A stretch of 64,000 nucleotides of DNA from Gigaspora margarita. Its lineage: Eukaryota > Glomeromycota > Glomeromycetes > Diversisporales > Gigasporaceae. Within the stretch, counting starts at the first letter, position 1. Each line of letters begins with the position of its first letter. Below, one piece after another: positions 10,768 through 22,492 of the stretch. The notes beneath the pieces were generated by a model that saw only the letters and a list, made by a program, of their open reading frames with translations, searched no databases and was not told where the DNA came from. The stretch lies in the NCBI GenBank assembly GCA_009809945.1, contig WTPW01000444.1, positions 188,917 through 252,916 of the forward strand. The letters are read 5' to 3'. Position numbers and translations under genes: made by a program.

Positions 10768-11112
10768 ACCCAAGCAAAGTTAATTTTTTGTTTTGCATAA
10801 AATGATGTTCTAAAATTTCAGTAGTGGTTCAGATTTGTTTTTTTAATGTACTTTAAATTAATATGCTCATGTTCAGATCTAAGGCCATAAAAAGTTAATT
10901 TTTTGGTTTGATCATATGGAATCAAAAAATTTGTGATTTTTTTAGGTTTTCAGGTAATTTCAAAAAAGTGAAGTCATCATTAGATGATACCAGATAAAAA
11001 TTAAATATCAAATATGGAATAATTAGCATAATTTAAAAATTAATTTTTTTTTTGAAAAATTGGTTAACAGGTTATTCAAAATTCAAAATGAAAAATTAAC
11101 TTTATGTGGCTT
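10768..11112. mobile_element. Harbinger-like MITE, copy 2
   Basis: Colinear with 7895-8256 over most of its length: AAGTTAATTTTTTG-type start, internal AAGGCCAT-AAAAGTTAATTTT block, and end AACTTTATGTGGCTT. It is more diverged at its termini, so it is probably the older copy. Confidence 0.55.
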
Positions 11113-11288
11113 TATAAATAAAAATAAAATTATATTAATTGATGATCCAGATAAGATCTACAGAATTATATATTGGACAGTAGTAATTTTGGGGATAAGC
11201 ATAATATAAATTTTTATTATATGCTGAAATCTGAGTAGAGTCCAATATAAAGTAATTTTTTATTAAGTTAACAACTAAAGTCAGTTAA

Positions 11289-11581
11289 GGGTAGAGTAAA
11301 CCCTATGTCGATCACTTGTAGATCACTTGTAAATCACGTGATGTGATTGGCTAGTTTCGCGTTATTACTTGGTAAGTAAAATTTTAACATACAAACTTAG
11401 TTAATATGATTTTTTTTTTGAAGTTTTGATAAAACAAGTATTCAAAAACAGGTTTAGTGATATTTTATAATGTTATATTTATTTTTATGTAACTCATCTG
11501 TAGTGATTGTGTTGTGTAATCTGATTTACATAGTAGAGTCATAATTAGTATTATAAAAAATGATCTACCTATACTCTACCC
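11289..11581. mobile_element. piggyBac-like MITE, 293 bp, nested
   Basis: Ends GGGTAGAGTA on both sides (the right one reversed), flanked by perfect TTAA duplications at 11285-11288 and 11582-11585. TTAA targeting is the hallmark of piggyBac elements. It lies in the left arm of the foldback element, so it is younger than that element. Confidence 0.8.
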
Positions 11582-11895
11582 TTAATTAAAAGTTGTAGAG
11601 CTCACTAAGATGCATCTAATAGTGGTTAGACATCCAAATTGGCCCAATAAATACTAAGATATCACTAAAAATAATTGGTTGACAATATAAAAGTTTAATT
11701 AAACAATAGTTTGTTCATATAGAATTTTATATAGTCAGTAATTCATTTTTTAATGATATTTCAGTATCTACTAGGCCAATTTGAATAATCTAACTACTAT
11801 TGGATGTGTCTCAGTGAGCTCTACAACTTTGAATTAATTGAATTTGATTGTTAACTTAATAAAAAATTGCTTTTCATTGGATTCTGCTCAGATTT

Positions 11896-12292
11896 TAGGG
11901 ATGTTAAATATTTCAAACCAACCTTTTTTATTTTATGAAATTTTAAGCTAATAAAAAGATTTATTAAATTACTTTAATAATAAATAACATAGCTAAAAAA
12001 TATTAATAAACAAGTTTAATTATTATAATAAAAGAAAATAATGATATCAAAAACTTGCAATCATCTATAGACTACTTTTTAAACTACCTAGTTCAAGACT
12101 AAGTTCAAAGCTGTATAAATTTAAAATTTTTAAACTCTACAAAAGTGTTACTATTTTTTTATAATAAGTAACTTAAAAGTTTTTGCTATTTTAAACAATT
12201 TTAATTAATTGCTTAGAAAAATTTAAGCAAGTACAAATTTAGTAATGCACAAAAAGCTACTTTGAACTACTTTGGACTACTTAACATCCCTA
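11896..12292. mobile_element. hAT-like MITE, 397 bp, nested
   Basis: Ends TAGGGATGTTAA on both sides (the right one reversed). They are flanked by TCAGATTT on the left and TTAGATTT on the right, an 8-bp duplication with one mismatch. Removing it restores the right arm of the foldback element, which continues into CAGCATATAG as in the sister copy. Confidence 0.78.
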
Positions 12293-12365
12293 TTAGATTT
12301 CAGCATATAGTTAATATCATATGAACTTTGCCCTAAATTCTAATATAGAAATTGTGCTGATCCTA

Positions 12366-13044
12366 TTCAAATCAGCAATTAAATATTTTTGTAGTTAATC
12401 CCAAATTGGTTTGTATTAAATATTTATATTAATCTTATTTCTTTTTAAAAACTTTAATTATCTACCAAATTAGGATTTAATGATTTACTTGTATTAGAAA
12501 ATAATCTTTCTGAAGCACAGATATAGCTAAAAGTAATCAACATTCATTACAACTTGAGATAATATTGGATAATGAATTTTGTTATAGCTTATTTGTATAA
12601 TATATTTATTTATTTGTTAAAATCCAAGTGCCAGTTCTAGATATCAAATAAAAACCAACCACTATAAAATAGCTAAGTACAAACTATAGGCTTAAAGTTT
12701 AATAATATCATGCACCTTATAGTTTTTAATCACAACAAATACAGCTATTACTTTTCCTAACCTACATATGTGAAAGTAGAAAGCATTTAGATTTTTAAAT
12801 ATTTAGATAAAATGATTATATCTTTAGAATCAATTCTAAAAAATAAAATCATAAATAGAATGATTAAATTGTTTCTCCAGAAATAAGAATCAATTCTAAT
12901 TTGATTATGATTTAACTGATTTTTATAGAATCAATTTACAGCCTTAATTTCTGTACTATATCAAAGCAGAACCTGAACAATATATATAAAGGTTACAAAA
13001 CACAACTCTTTCTGACGATCACTTGTACACGGGTGGCAATCACA
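12366..13044. other. AT-rich stretch, no gene seen
   Basis: I see no coding region or clear repeat. The tail (12780-12950) has several AATCAATTCTAA-like words, also seen around 10130-10200, that could be remnants of one dispersed repeat. Confidence 0.4.
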
Positions 13045-13295
13045 GACACCCCATTTCACCGACAAATTATTCACCGACAAGTTCATATTACCGACAGTTT
13101 ATTTCACCAAAGCTCATTTCACCGACAAAGTAATTCTGGTCATTGTCATTAGGGTTAAAGTAGGGTCAGGTAAGATTAGAGTTAAAGTTAGTGTGCTTTA
13201 TAGAAAAAAACTTGTCGATGAAAGTGAGCTTCGGTGAAATGTACTGTCGGTAAAATGATCTTGTCGTGAATAATTTGTCGGTGAAATGGAGTGTC
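13045..13295. mobile_element. Foldback MITE with TTTCACCGACA arms
   Basis: Left and right arms of about 88 bp are inverted copies with few differences. Both start GACAC(C/T)CCATTTCACCGA and repeat the word CACCGACA. The short centre contains a telomere-like TTAGGGTTAAAG stretch near 13148. Target duplication is unclear. It lies just upstream (on +) of the duplicated 3' flank of gene B. Confidence 0.8.
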
Positions 13296-13327
13296 TTTGA
13301 AGCTATTGTCAGTGAAATAATACGGAC

Positions 13328-14203
13328 CCTTCATAAATTTTGGGACAAACCTCTTCAACTTCATTCTAAGAATCACATAACTTTTTGGAAACTTTTTAGC
13401 TTTACTTAGAACTTCGATACGTAATTTCAGAAAAATTAAGTGATTCTTAGAACGAGAACGAAGAGGTTTCGGGAGTAAATTTTGGGTATTCCAGGCAGCT
13501 GTGATGATCTGAGTAAAATTTTAATTAAAATCGAAACAATTAGACTTTCTCAAACGGTGATCTGCAAGTGTTACAGTAGTCATTGATTCGTTTTAAAGCT
13601 TTTGCAGAAAATTCATTGTGTGAAACACGGGTTTTAAATAATTATAAAAAAGAAAAGAGCCATTTCAAAATGATCAATTAGATCGTTCCATAAACCATAG
13701 GAGACAATTTGAATTAAAAAATGCTTTGTTCAAAATTTGTGAAAATTTAGTTGAAAAAAAGTAGAAATTTTTATATTGTTGGGTAAACAACTACAAAATT
13801 TAAAACACTAATTTTTATTCTGATTGGTCAACAAACTACAAATTTAACATACTAATAGATATAAGAAAATTAGTGTGGAATCTATGCAAATGATTTTTTT
13901 TATTTATTTTTTTTTAAGTGAGAACAGCTTAAATTACGATCAGTTATCATTTTTACGTAAATTCACGATTTGTCATGATTATTATATGGTTTCAAAAGAT
14001 TTATTTGTAATTCTACTAATCTAATTATAATTAAAAGATTCAATAATTTAATGGTTTAAACACTAAGTATACTTGACTTTGCAATATATTTACTGATAAA
14101 TAATTTGAATAAAATAATGATGTTCATGTTATTGAATCATTAGCTATAAAATAAAAATATTATTGATTAATAACCATTTTTATATATTACTGAATTAAAA
14201 TTA
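13328..14203. repeat. 3' flank of gene B, shared with genes C and D
   Basis: This flank is colinear with the 3' flanks of gene C (about 25618-26492) and gene D (51311-52213). Shared landmarks are the hairpin element with CCTCTTCAAC, a block with GATCGTT, and ATTATATGGTTT close to the gene end. The left end of its hairpin element (13328-13503) is truncated relative to the D copy at 51311-51496. There is no gene within it. Confidence 0.75.
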
Positions 14204-14331
14204 TCAAATATTATGCATACGTGAAATATCGTTACCAGAACTTGAGAAAAAATCGATTGCGGTAGAATCTTAAAAATAAAGTAAAATTTTAAAATGGAAC
14301 ATATCATAATAATTGTAAGTATTTTCCTTAC

Positions 14332-15186
14332 CACAAATATTTAGTAATTTTGTAGGTGGAATGAATGAAGAATTAATTGGCTCAGAAAGATTTTTAAAGT
14401 TAAGCAGTTTACTTGTAAGTTTATCTTTAGGGCAAATTGGCAATTCGGTTGATAATGTTGGAATGATTGCATCTGCAAATTGGAATGCCTTTAAAATTAT
14501 TAACTCATCTTTATCTTCTGCTGTACCGTTATCCATTATTTTATACCATTTAATAATTCATCGCAGATATAAAGTGCAGTGGGTCTATTAAAAGGATTAG
14601 CATTCATACATTGATTGGCTAGTTTGTTATAACATTCAGGCGTGCCTTTAGCAAGTTCAGGTCGTAATCCATTACATATTTGAATAGCCAATGTTTCATC
14701 ATACTCAATATTATAATGAGGTGGTCTTCCTGTAGATATTTCGGTCATAATAATACCAAAACTATAAATATCTGCCGCTATTGTATATGGTCGTCTGTTT
14801 AACACTTCAGGAGCAACATAAGGTAAAACTCCATAAATACTATCTTCTAAATCAGATTCATATTTCTTCCTAGATAATCCTAGATCTGTTATATAAGAGA
14901 TCAGATTTCCATTAATATATTGATTTTGCAATATATTGCCGCTATGAAAATCTCCATGAACATATCCTGCTTCATGAACTTTTTTTAAATTTTCAGATAT
15001 ATCAACAAGTTGCTTTAATTTACTTTTCCAATTAAGATCTCCAAAATTTGATAAGAGAAACTTATGAAGGGTTCCTCTATTTGCATATTGAAATACCATT
15101 AAATATTCATTATTAGTTGTATTTTGAGTTAGTCCATACACTTCAAAATTGCTACCCACTAATCTAAGTTCCGTGTAATTTTTAAA
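14332..15186 (-). CDS. Gene B E11: catalytic kinase exon
   Basis: This exon codes for kinase beta-4 to the end of the C-lobe. Visible motifs in order: hinge Y-G-L-T-Q-N-T-T-N-N-E-Y then M-V-F-Q-Y-A-N-R-G; catalytic loop V-H-G-D-F-H-S-G-N-I-L; metal-binding D-L-G in place of D-F-G; A-P-E with Y-V-A-P-E-V-L-N-R-R-P-Y; then D-I-Y-S-F-G-I-I-M and the R-P helix. Asp, Asn and D-L-G acids are all present, so catalysis looks possible. H-G-D replaces H-R-D, making it a non-RD kinase. A one-base loss near 14550 moves the post-kinase tail out of frame compared with gene D. The ATP-binding half must come from an upstream exon. Confidence 0.85.
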
Positions 15187-16362
15187 CTAGTTAATTCAAT
15201 AAATTTTATAGTGTTAATAAATTATTTATTTTAGAGCATAAATAAATTATATAACTTACTTCTCTTAGAAAATTCTTTTGTGAACCAGATAATGTTTTAA
15301 GTGCAACTACACACGATGGTGTACGTGATTGCATAAATTCTTCAGATGCATATGAAACTATCCTTTTACCATCTAACCATGTTGCTGAAAACACTGAGCC
15401 AAATCCTCCTTTGCCAATTTTCTGAATATTATATAATCTATTAAAAGGAATCCACTCAATCACATCTATATATGACGTGGCTTTAAGTTGAAGTTCTTTA
15501 ATACAATCATCAACATCTTTATTATCACTTGTCCATCCTTGCGTTGCTTTCTGAAGATCACATAATTGACACCAAGCTGTCGATGTGTTACCTCGTTTGC
15601 AACTTGCACATATTCCATGATAGATAGTTCGCTTAAAATCAAAAATTAACATGTATTCGTCCGTCGAAGTATCTTGAGTTAGTCCATATATTTTGAGGCT
15701 ATTATCCTTTGATTGTATGAGATCTTTAAACTTATAAGTAAATAGAATATATTCTTAGATAAAAATTTGTTCTAATGAACAGTGAAACAAATTTTAACTT
15801 ACTTTGCACAGAAACTCTAATAAATTTTTAAATTCATGCAATATTTTAAGTTTTACGCTACTCGATGGAATGCGTGACTGCGTGGGCTCTTTAGGATGTT
15901 CAACTTGAATTAACCGCATGCCATCTAACCAGACTGCTAAAAACTCTTCACCAACCTTTTGAACATTATCTAATCTATTAAAAGGAATCCATTCGATTAC
16001 GTTTTCATAATTTGTAGCATTAAGTTGTAATTCTTTAATGCAATCGTCGATATTCTTATTTCCACTCGTCCATCCTTGTATAGTTTTCTGAGGGTCACAT
16101 GTCTGACACCAAGCTGACGATGTGTTATATCGGTTGCAATTTGCACATTTTCCATGTCTTCGATGTCTTTTAGAACCAAAGTCATCAAATACCGACATAT
16201 AAACATTTGTGGTTATGTTTTGAGTTAATCCATAGACACTATTATTCTCTAATTGCAAATGATTTTTAAACTATAAATATTTATAAAATGTATAATAGAA
16301 GTTAATATATATTTTTATCAATTAAATATTCTAAAATATAATAAAGGCATATAATATCTTAC

Positions 16363-17274
16363 TTCGTTTAAAACTTCTAATAAATTTTGTGATTTAGCCA
16401 ATGTTTTAAGCTTAACTATATATGATGGTGTACGTGATTGTGTATGTTTTATCAGTCCACCTGAAATGATTCTTTTACCATCTAACCACGTTGCTGAAAA
16501 AACGGTCTCAAATTCCCCATCAATTTTTTGAACATTATTTAATCTGTTGTAAGGAATCCACTCGATTACGCTTTCAAAGTTCGTAGATTTAAGTTGAAAT
16601 TCTTTAATGCAATCATCGATATCCTTATTTCCACTTGTCCATCCTTGTGTTGTTTTCTGAGGATCACATGTCTGACACCAAGCTTACGATGTATTATATC
16701 GCTTGCAATTTGCGCAAGTCCCATTACTATTATATCTTTTAAAATCAAAAACTAACATATACTCTTTTGTTGCAGTGTTTTGAGTTAATCCATATTCGAT
16801 ATGATTACTATCTAAAAATTCTAATGAATTTTGAGAATCATGTAATATTTTAAGCATCACTTTACATGGTGATGCACGTGACCGTATATTTTTATATACA
16901 TCTCCTACATATCGCACACCATCTAACCAGGTTACTAAAACTTCATCACCAATCTTTTGAATATTCTCTAATCTATGGTAAGGAATCCACTCGATTGAAT
17001 CTTCATAGTTCGTGGCTTTAAGTTGAAATTCTATAATACAATCATCGACATCCTTATTTCCACTCGTCCATCCTTGCGTAGTTTTCTGAGGATCACATGT
17101 TTGACACCAAGCGTAAGACGTGTTATATCGGTTGCAATTTGTACATACTCCATATTCTCGACGTCTTTTAAAACCAAATTCATCATATACTAGCAAATAA
17201 TCATTTGTTGTAATATTTTGAGTTAATCCATGTACCTTAAGATTTCTATTGTTTAACATTATATAACCTGTAAA
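16363..17274 (-). CDS. Gene B fused E7/E8 exon (intron lost)
   Basis: Genes C and D have two exons and an intron here. In B the intron and the adjoining exon ends are deleted, joining S-L-E-F-L-D directly to S-N-H-I-E-Y-G-L-T-Q in one frame. The 912-nt product is still a multiple of 3. A short ATCT word is present at both breakpoints in the relatives, suggesting microhomology-mediated deletion. A TAA stop follows R-Y-N-T-S in the second zinc ribbon, where the relatives have a sense codon, so the fused exon as it stands truncates the protein unless skipped. Confidence 0.8.
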
Positions 17275-20008
17275 CTATTAAATATATAAATGCAAATTAA
17301 AATAAACAATATACAATAGTAAATACAATATTTTAAATCTTTCATCTTACTTCATTTAACATATCTAATAAATTTGGTGATCTAGTTAATGTTTTAAGCT
17401 CAACTTTATATGCAGGTATACGTGACTGTAAATATCTAAATCCTTTAGGTTCATGTGCATATCGTATTCCATCTAACCAGGTTGCTATACATCTATTACT
17501 AATCATTTGAATTCTATCTAATCTATTAAAAGGAATCCATTCGATTACGCCTTCATAGTTTTTAGCTTTAAGTCGAAATGCTTTAATACAATTATCGACA
17601 TCTTTATTTCCACTCGTCCATCCTTGTGTAGTCTTCTGAGTATCACATGCTTGACACCAAGCTTCTGATGTGTTATATCGGTTGCAATTTGCACATTCTC
17701 CATATTCTTCATTTCTTATATAACAAAATTCATCAATTACCAACATATATTCATGTGTAGTTTTATTTTGAATTAATCCATAAACAATTTCACTCTCTAG
17801 TTGCAAGTAATTTTTAAACTTAACAAAATACATAATGTACACATAATAACAATTAATTATATAGCTTTACTAATTAAATAATCTTATATAATAAAATAAT
17901 CTTACTTCTTTTAAAATATTTAATAGATTTCGTTGATAAGCCAATATTTTAAGCTCCACTTTATGTGATGGTGCACGTGACTGTGTGTATTCATTATTCC
18001 ACCAAACTCTATCCAAACATCGTTTTCCATCTAGCCATGTTGCTGAAAATCCATAATCAATTTTTTGAACATTACGTAATCTATTAAAAGGAATCCACTC
18101 GATGACGTCTTCATAATTTGTAGCTTTAAGTTGAAACTCTTTAATGCAATAATCGACATCCTTATTACCACTTGTCCATCTTTGTGTTATTTTTTGAGGG
18201 TCATATGTTTGACACCAAGCTGGTGATGTGTTAAATCGGTTGCAATTTGCACATTTTCCGTTATCTCGCCGTCTTTTAGAACCAAATTCATCAAATACCA
18301 ACATATATTCATTTGTAATTGTGTTTCGAGTTAATCCAAAAACGCATTCACTTCTTAATTGTAAATGATTTTTAAACTACAAAATTTTTATAATATGTAT
18401 ATTAAAAGTTAAGTATTTAACTTTACTAATTAAATAATCTACGTATAATAAAATCATATAATATCTTACTTCTTTTAAAATATTATTTAATAAATTCTGT
18501 GAACTAGCCAACGTTTAAGCTCCACTTTATATGATTGTATACGTGACTGTGTGTATTCATTTCGCAAATCACTATCTAAACGTCGTTTTCCATCTAGCCA
18601 TGTTGCTGAAAATCCATCATCAATCTTTTGAACATTATCTAATCTATTAAAAGGAATCCATTCGATTACGCTTTCATAGTTTGTAGCTTTATGTTGTAAT
18701 TCTTTAATGCAATAATCGACATCTTTATTACCACTTGTCCATCTTTGTGTTATTTTTTGAGGGTCGCATGTTTGACACCAAGTTGGCGATGTGTTATATC
18801 GGTTGCAATATGCACATTTTCCATTCTTGTCCTTTCTTTTGGAACCAAATTCATCAAATACTAACATATATTCATTTGTGATTGTGTTTTGAGTTAATCC
18901 AAAAACGCTTTCACTTCCTAATTGTAGATGATTTTTAAACTACAAAATTTTTATAATATGTATAATAGAAGCTAAGTATATAACTTTACTAATTAAATGT
19001 TCTACGCATAATACAATATAATATCTTACATCTTTTAAAATATTTAATAAATTCTGTGAACTAGCCAATGCTTTAAACTCTACTTTATATGATGATGTAC
19101 GTGATTGTGTGTATTCCTTTTTCCGCCCATCCCAATCCACACATCGTTTTCCATCTAACCATGATGCTGAAAACTTGTCACCAATCTTTTGAATATTATC
19201 TAATCTATTAAAAGGAATCCATTCGATTACGTCTTTATAGTTTGTAGCATTAAGTTGAAATTCTTTAATGCAATCGTCGATATTCTTATTTCCACTCGTC
19301 CACCCTTGTGCTGTTTTTTGAGGGTCACACGTCCGACACCAAGCTCTTGAGGTGTTATACCGGTTGCAGTTTGCGCATTTTCCATTATAACACTTTCTTT
19401 CAAAACCGAATTCATCAAATACTAGCAAATACTCATTTTTTGTAGTGTGTTGTGTTAGTCCATATACTTTAAGTTTACTACTCTTAGATGGCATGATATA
19501 TTTAAACTAATTGAGTACATTCTAAAATGAAATAAAATGTATTTAATAAATAAAAAAACTTACTTTTAAAAAGTTTAATGAGTTTTGAAAACCATGTAAC
19601 ATTTTAAGGTTCACTCTATATGATGGTATACGTGATTGTTTGCTTTCCTGCAAATTTTCCTTGTCATTGTATATGCGTGAAATTATTCGTACACCATCTA
19701 ACCAGTTTGCTGAAAATCCTTCCTCATTCTTTTGAATATTATCTAATCTATTAAAAGGAATCCACTCAATTACATTTTCATACTTTGTAGCTTTAAGTTG
19801 AAATTCCTTAATGCAATCATCAACATTCTTATTTCCACTCGTCCATCCTTGTATTGTCTTCTGAGGGTCACATGTTCGACACCAAGCTTCTGAAGTATTG
19901 CATCTGCTGCAATTCGCACATTTTCCCTCATATTTAGATCTTATAGAACCAAATTCATCAAATACTGACATGTATTCATTTGTTGCGGTGTTTTGGGTTA
20001 GTCCATAT

Positions 20009-20160
20009 TAGTGTTTCGGGCGAAACCCGAATTTGCAGATCATTTGCAGATCAAATTGGGCGAAACTAATTTCGGAGGGTTTCGGACCTATAGGGGCGAA
20101 ATTAAAATTCCTCTGGGCGAAACATTTCGGATTTGGAAAATAATTTCGCCCGAAACACTA
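20009..20160. mobile_element. hAT-like MITE inside gene B exon E2
   Basis: This 152-bp element has perfect 17-bp terminal inverted repeats, TAGTGTTTCGGGCGAAA. It is flanked by a perfect 8-bp duplication, GTCCATAT (20001-20008 and 20161-20168). It interrupts the codons of the hinge V-Y-G-L-T of exon E2. Since 152 + 8 is not a multiple of 3, it shifts the frame. The perfect ends suggest recent arrival, younger than the B/C/D duplication, because C and D lack it. Confidence 0.93.
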
Positions 20161-20729
20161 GTCCATATACTTTAAACTCTGAACCATTTAACTGTATTTC
20201 GTTTATAAACTTTTTAAAACATTTAAAGTTATATAAATATGTATTAAAATAATAATACAGTATAACAATAATTTAATATCTTACTTCTCTTAACATCTCT
20301 AGTAAATTTTGTGATCTAGTTAATGTTTTAAGCTCAACTTGATATGATGATATACGTGACTGTGTGTATTCATTTTTCTGTCCATCCCCGTCCACATGTC
20401 GTTTTCCATCTAGCCAGATTGCTGAAAACTTTTCGCCAATCTTTTGAACATTATCTAATCTATTAAAAGGAATCCATTCGATTATATTTTCATAAGAACT
20501 AGTTTTAAGTTGAAATTCTTTAATACAGTCATCGATATCCTTATTTCCACTTGACCACCCTTGTATTATTTTCTGAGGGTCACATGCTTGACACCAAGCT
20601 TTTGATGTGTTGTATCTTTCGCAATTTGCGCATTTTCCATATTGTTCATTTCGTTCGTAATTAAATTCATCAACCATGAACGTAATTCTAAGTATAGAAA
20701 ATTTTAACGTTAATATTACTGTATGTATA

Positions 20730-20884
20730 TGTTGTGCCCCAGATGACAATCGGGCCAAATTAAATTTAGGGTTAGGGTAAAATTAAAGTAAAGTTAGAGA
20801 TCATTTTAGGCCAATTTTTATTTTTGGTTGTAAAATTGACATCTGGGCCGTCCCAATTGACAAATTTAGATTTGGGGTACAACA
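20730..20884. mobile_element. TA-flanked MITE in the gene B promoter region
   Basis: Ends TGTTGTGCCCCAGAT and, reversed, TGTTGTACCCCAAAT, with TA on both sides. It splits the TATA-rich block that lies about 45 bp upstream of the start codon in genes C and D, moving that block about 155 bp further from the gene B start. A telomere-like TTAGGGTTAGGG stretch lies inside near 20767. Confidence 0.75.
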
Positions 20885-20931
20885 TATATATATATGAATT
20901 GCACGTAGCACAAATTGCTATTTAGAATGCT
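20885..20931 (-). promoter_or_regulatory. Conserved TATA-rich upstream block, gene B
   Basis: ATATATATATGAATTGCA followed by a block ending ATTTAGAATGCTT. The same block precedes genes C (33057-33110) and D (59394-59450). Conservation next to the start and the TATA run make a core promoter plausible. In B it is displaced by the MITE at 20730-20884. The transcription start is not visible. Confidence 0.5.
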
Positions 20932-21652
20932 TCTCTATAATCACAAGTTGGTCGCGCCCTATTTTGGTGATTGTATAGAGGTGTGACTATAAATAAAATA
21001 CTTTATCAGGGTCACATGACCAAAGGTCAATAAGTAATATATTTGCGCATATTTGAAATACTATTAAAAAATTTAAAATATTTGATAGTGGATCCAGTGG
21101 CCCAATTTGGATATAAGACCAGAGTGTTTTTTAAAGTATATAAAATTGTCAAATCTAGTTACAAAATGCTAAGATCATTAAGGATTTTTTGCCTAGATAT
21201 TTACATTTAATCAATTCTTAACCAGGTGAAATGACACAAATCCTTAACGATCACAGGATCCTATGATTGGATTTTAACGATCTTGGGCTCATTAGAATCG
21301 TCTCATCGAGACGAACATTTTGGTGTTGTTACATTTAAATCGGACCGCGGCATCAAAGTTATTTGCTGTCAAACCTTTAAGAATTTTTTTAGAATATTTT
21401 AAATAAACATAAATATGAATATTGGCAAATCGGATTTTTTTAATCCATATTTGGTCAAAATTTGTGACTATAAAGAGGGTTTTTATTTAATAATAAAATT
21501 GATAAAAAAATCCAAATTTTTTTGTGATGGTGATTATAGGTGATTTGTGACTATAAGGAGGTTTTTTTACTATATTTAAGTCTGTTGCACAATATTGGGT
21601 GCTTATATAGAGTGTGACTATATGGGGTGTGACTATAGAGAGGTCTGACTGT
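20932..21652. mobile_element. Tc1/mariner-like element remnant, about 720 bp
   Basis: The right end reads, reversed, CAGTCAGACCTCTCTATAGT with TA beyond it. The left end carries the matching CTCTATAATCACA but lacks the outer CAGTCAGAC. Comparison with gene C, where the ATTTAGAATGCTT block continues directly into flank sequence, defines it as an insertion. The interior shares GATCACAGGATCC and TCGTCTCATCGAGACGA words with the palindrome at 49230-49920. There is no transposase frame. Confidence 0.65.
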
Positions 21653-22365
21653 ACGATTTAACGAGAACTTAGACTAAGGAATTATATTTTAGAATGAGAT
21701 AACTTAGGAATCGTTTTTAATGATTATTGAAGAATAAACAATAATCACAATTATTTATATTTGGCAATCAAACATAAGTTCTTTTATATTGGTTCTCAAT
21801 TTATAAATTATAGATACGGTATTGCTTTTTTCCTCGAGCTAATATCTAACCAATTCAAAATTACAGAAATATGATGTATTTCAATATTGATTAAAAAAAA
21901 TCTGCTACGTAGCATTTATTAATTGATACAATTTTATTTATCCAACTCACAAATCTAGATTATTTCCACTAATATGACATGCCATTAATTCTATAGAAAT
22001 ATTTTATGCCTTAACTATTTGCTGTAATTCTCTGATAACATAGAAAAAGTTCTAACATTTTTTTAAAAAAATATTGCATTTTGGTTAATTAAAATGTTTA
22101 ATAAATCTGTAAAATAAAAAATATACATATATAAAATAAAACTTTTTTATTCCTATATTCTAATTGATATATAGCTTCTAAATTGGCATAAGACTAATTT
22201 TACGTTCTAACCAAAGTTGCATCTCTAATTGTAACTCAAATACCGGTTTTTCTTTTCTTTAATTATGCATATTTTACAAGCTCGTTAAAATCTTTATAAT
22301 AAGAATTTTAAAAAATAGGCAATATATAAAGTATATTACAATATCATTAAATATTTCAACATACT

Positions 22366-22492
22366 CTTTTACCGTAACTAGAAATTTTGTGAACTAGCTA
22401 TTATTTCAAATATGTGATTGTGTATATCTATATTCATGTCCAGTTTCTCATTATAATTTATACAGTATATCGTATTCCATATAATTATGTTG
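22366..22492 (-). pseudogene. Relic N-lobe module exon upstream of gene B
   Basis: A strongly decayed remnant of the second half of a module exon. It is recognised by colinearity with 35753-35903 (CGTATTCCAT, TATATTCA-GTCCAG, GTGAACTAGCTATTA). The intron-like sequence beside it matches the E6/E7 intron style. It lies about 1.7 kb upstream of E1. Confidence 0.55.

Larger units (their letters stand above)
11145..12365. mobile_element. Foldback element interrupted by two younger MITEs
   Basis: After removing two insertions (11289-11581 and 11896-12292) the remainder is one long inverted repeat. The arms match for about 250 bp, including AGTTGTAGAGCTCACT and its complement, and meet near 11690. 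A second, uninterrupted family member lies at 63418-63900 and confirms where the insertions are. The outer ends are approximate. There is no coding capacity. Confidence 0.75.
14204..20677 (-). pseudogene. Gene B: tandem N-lobe module kinase, disabled
   Basis: Exons in coding order: E1 20285-20677, E2 19564-20209, E3 19030-19506, E4 18470-18939, E5 17906-18376, E6 17351-17818, fused E7/E8 16363-17274, E9 15803-16270, E10 15260-15730, E11 14332-15186, E12 14204-14268. The start is the ATG of M-V-D-E-F-N, shared with gene D. All junctions are phase 0 except the phase-1 junction before E12. E10 keeps a full glycine loop (I-G-K-G-G-F-G-S-V-F) and V-A-L-K. Lesions: a MITE in E2, a one-base loss in E4 before V-E-L-K, a TAA in the zinc-ribbon of the fused exon, and a one-base loss in E11 after the kinase core. 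Exons E9-E11 alone could still give a kinase with an altered tail. It belongs to the glomeromycotan TKL-like kinase family; the substrate is unknown. Confidence 0.85.

Noticed and set aside
14361-14591. Plus-strand frames opposite the kinase tail (also 26683-26895 and 52325-52579)
   Set aside because: Antisense to the conserved post-kinase tail of E11 in all three genes; no independent start or splice context.
16684-17259. A normal, independent two-module gene
   Set aside because: The apparent long frame is the fused E7/E8 exon; comparison with genes C and D shows a deleted intron and a stop codon inside the second ribbon.
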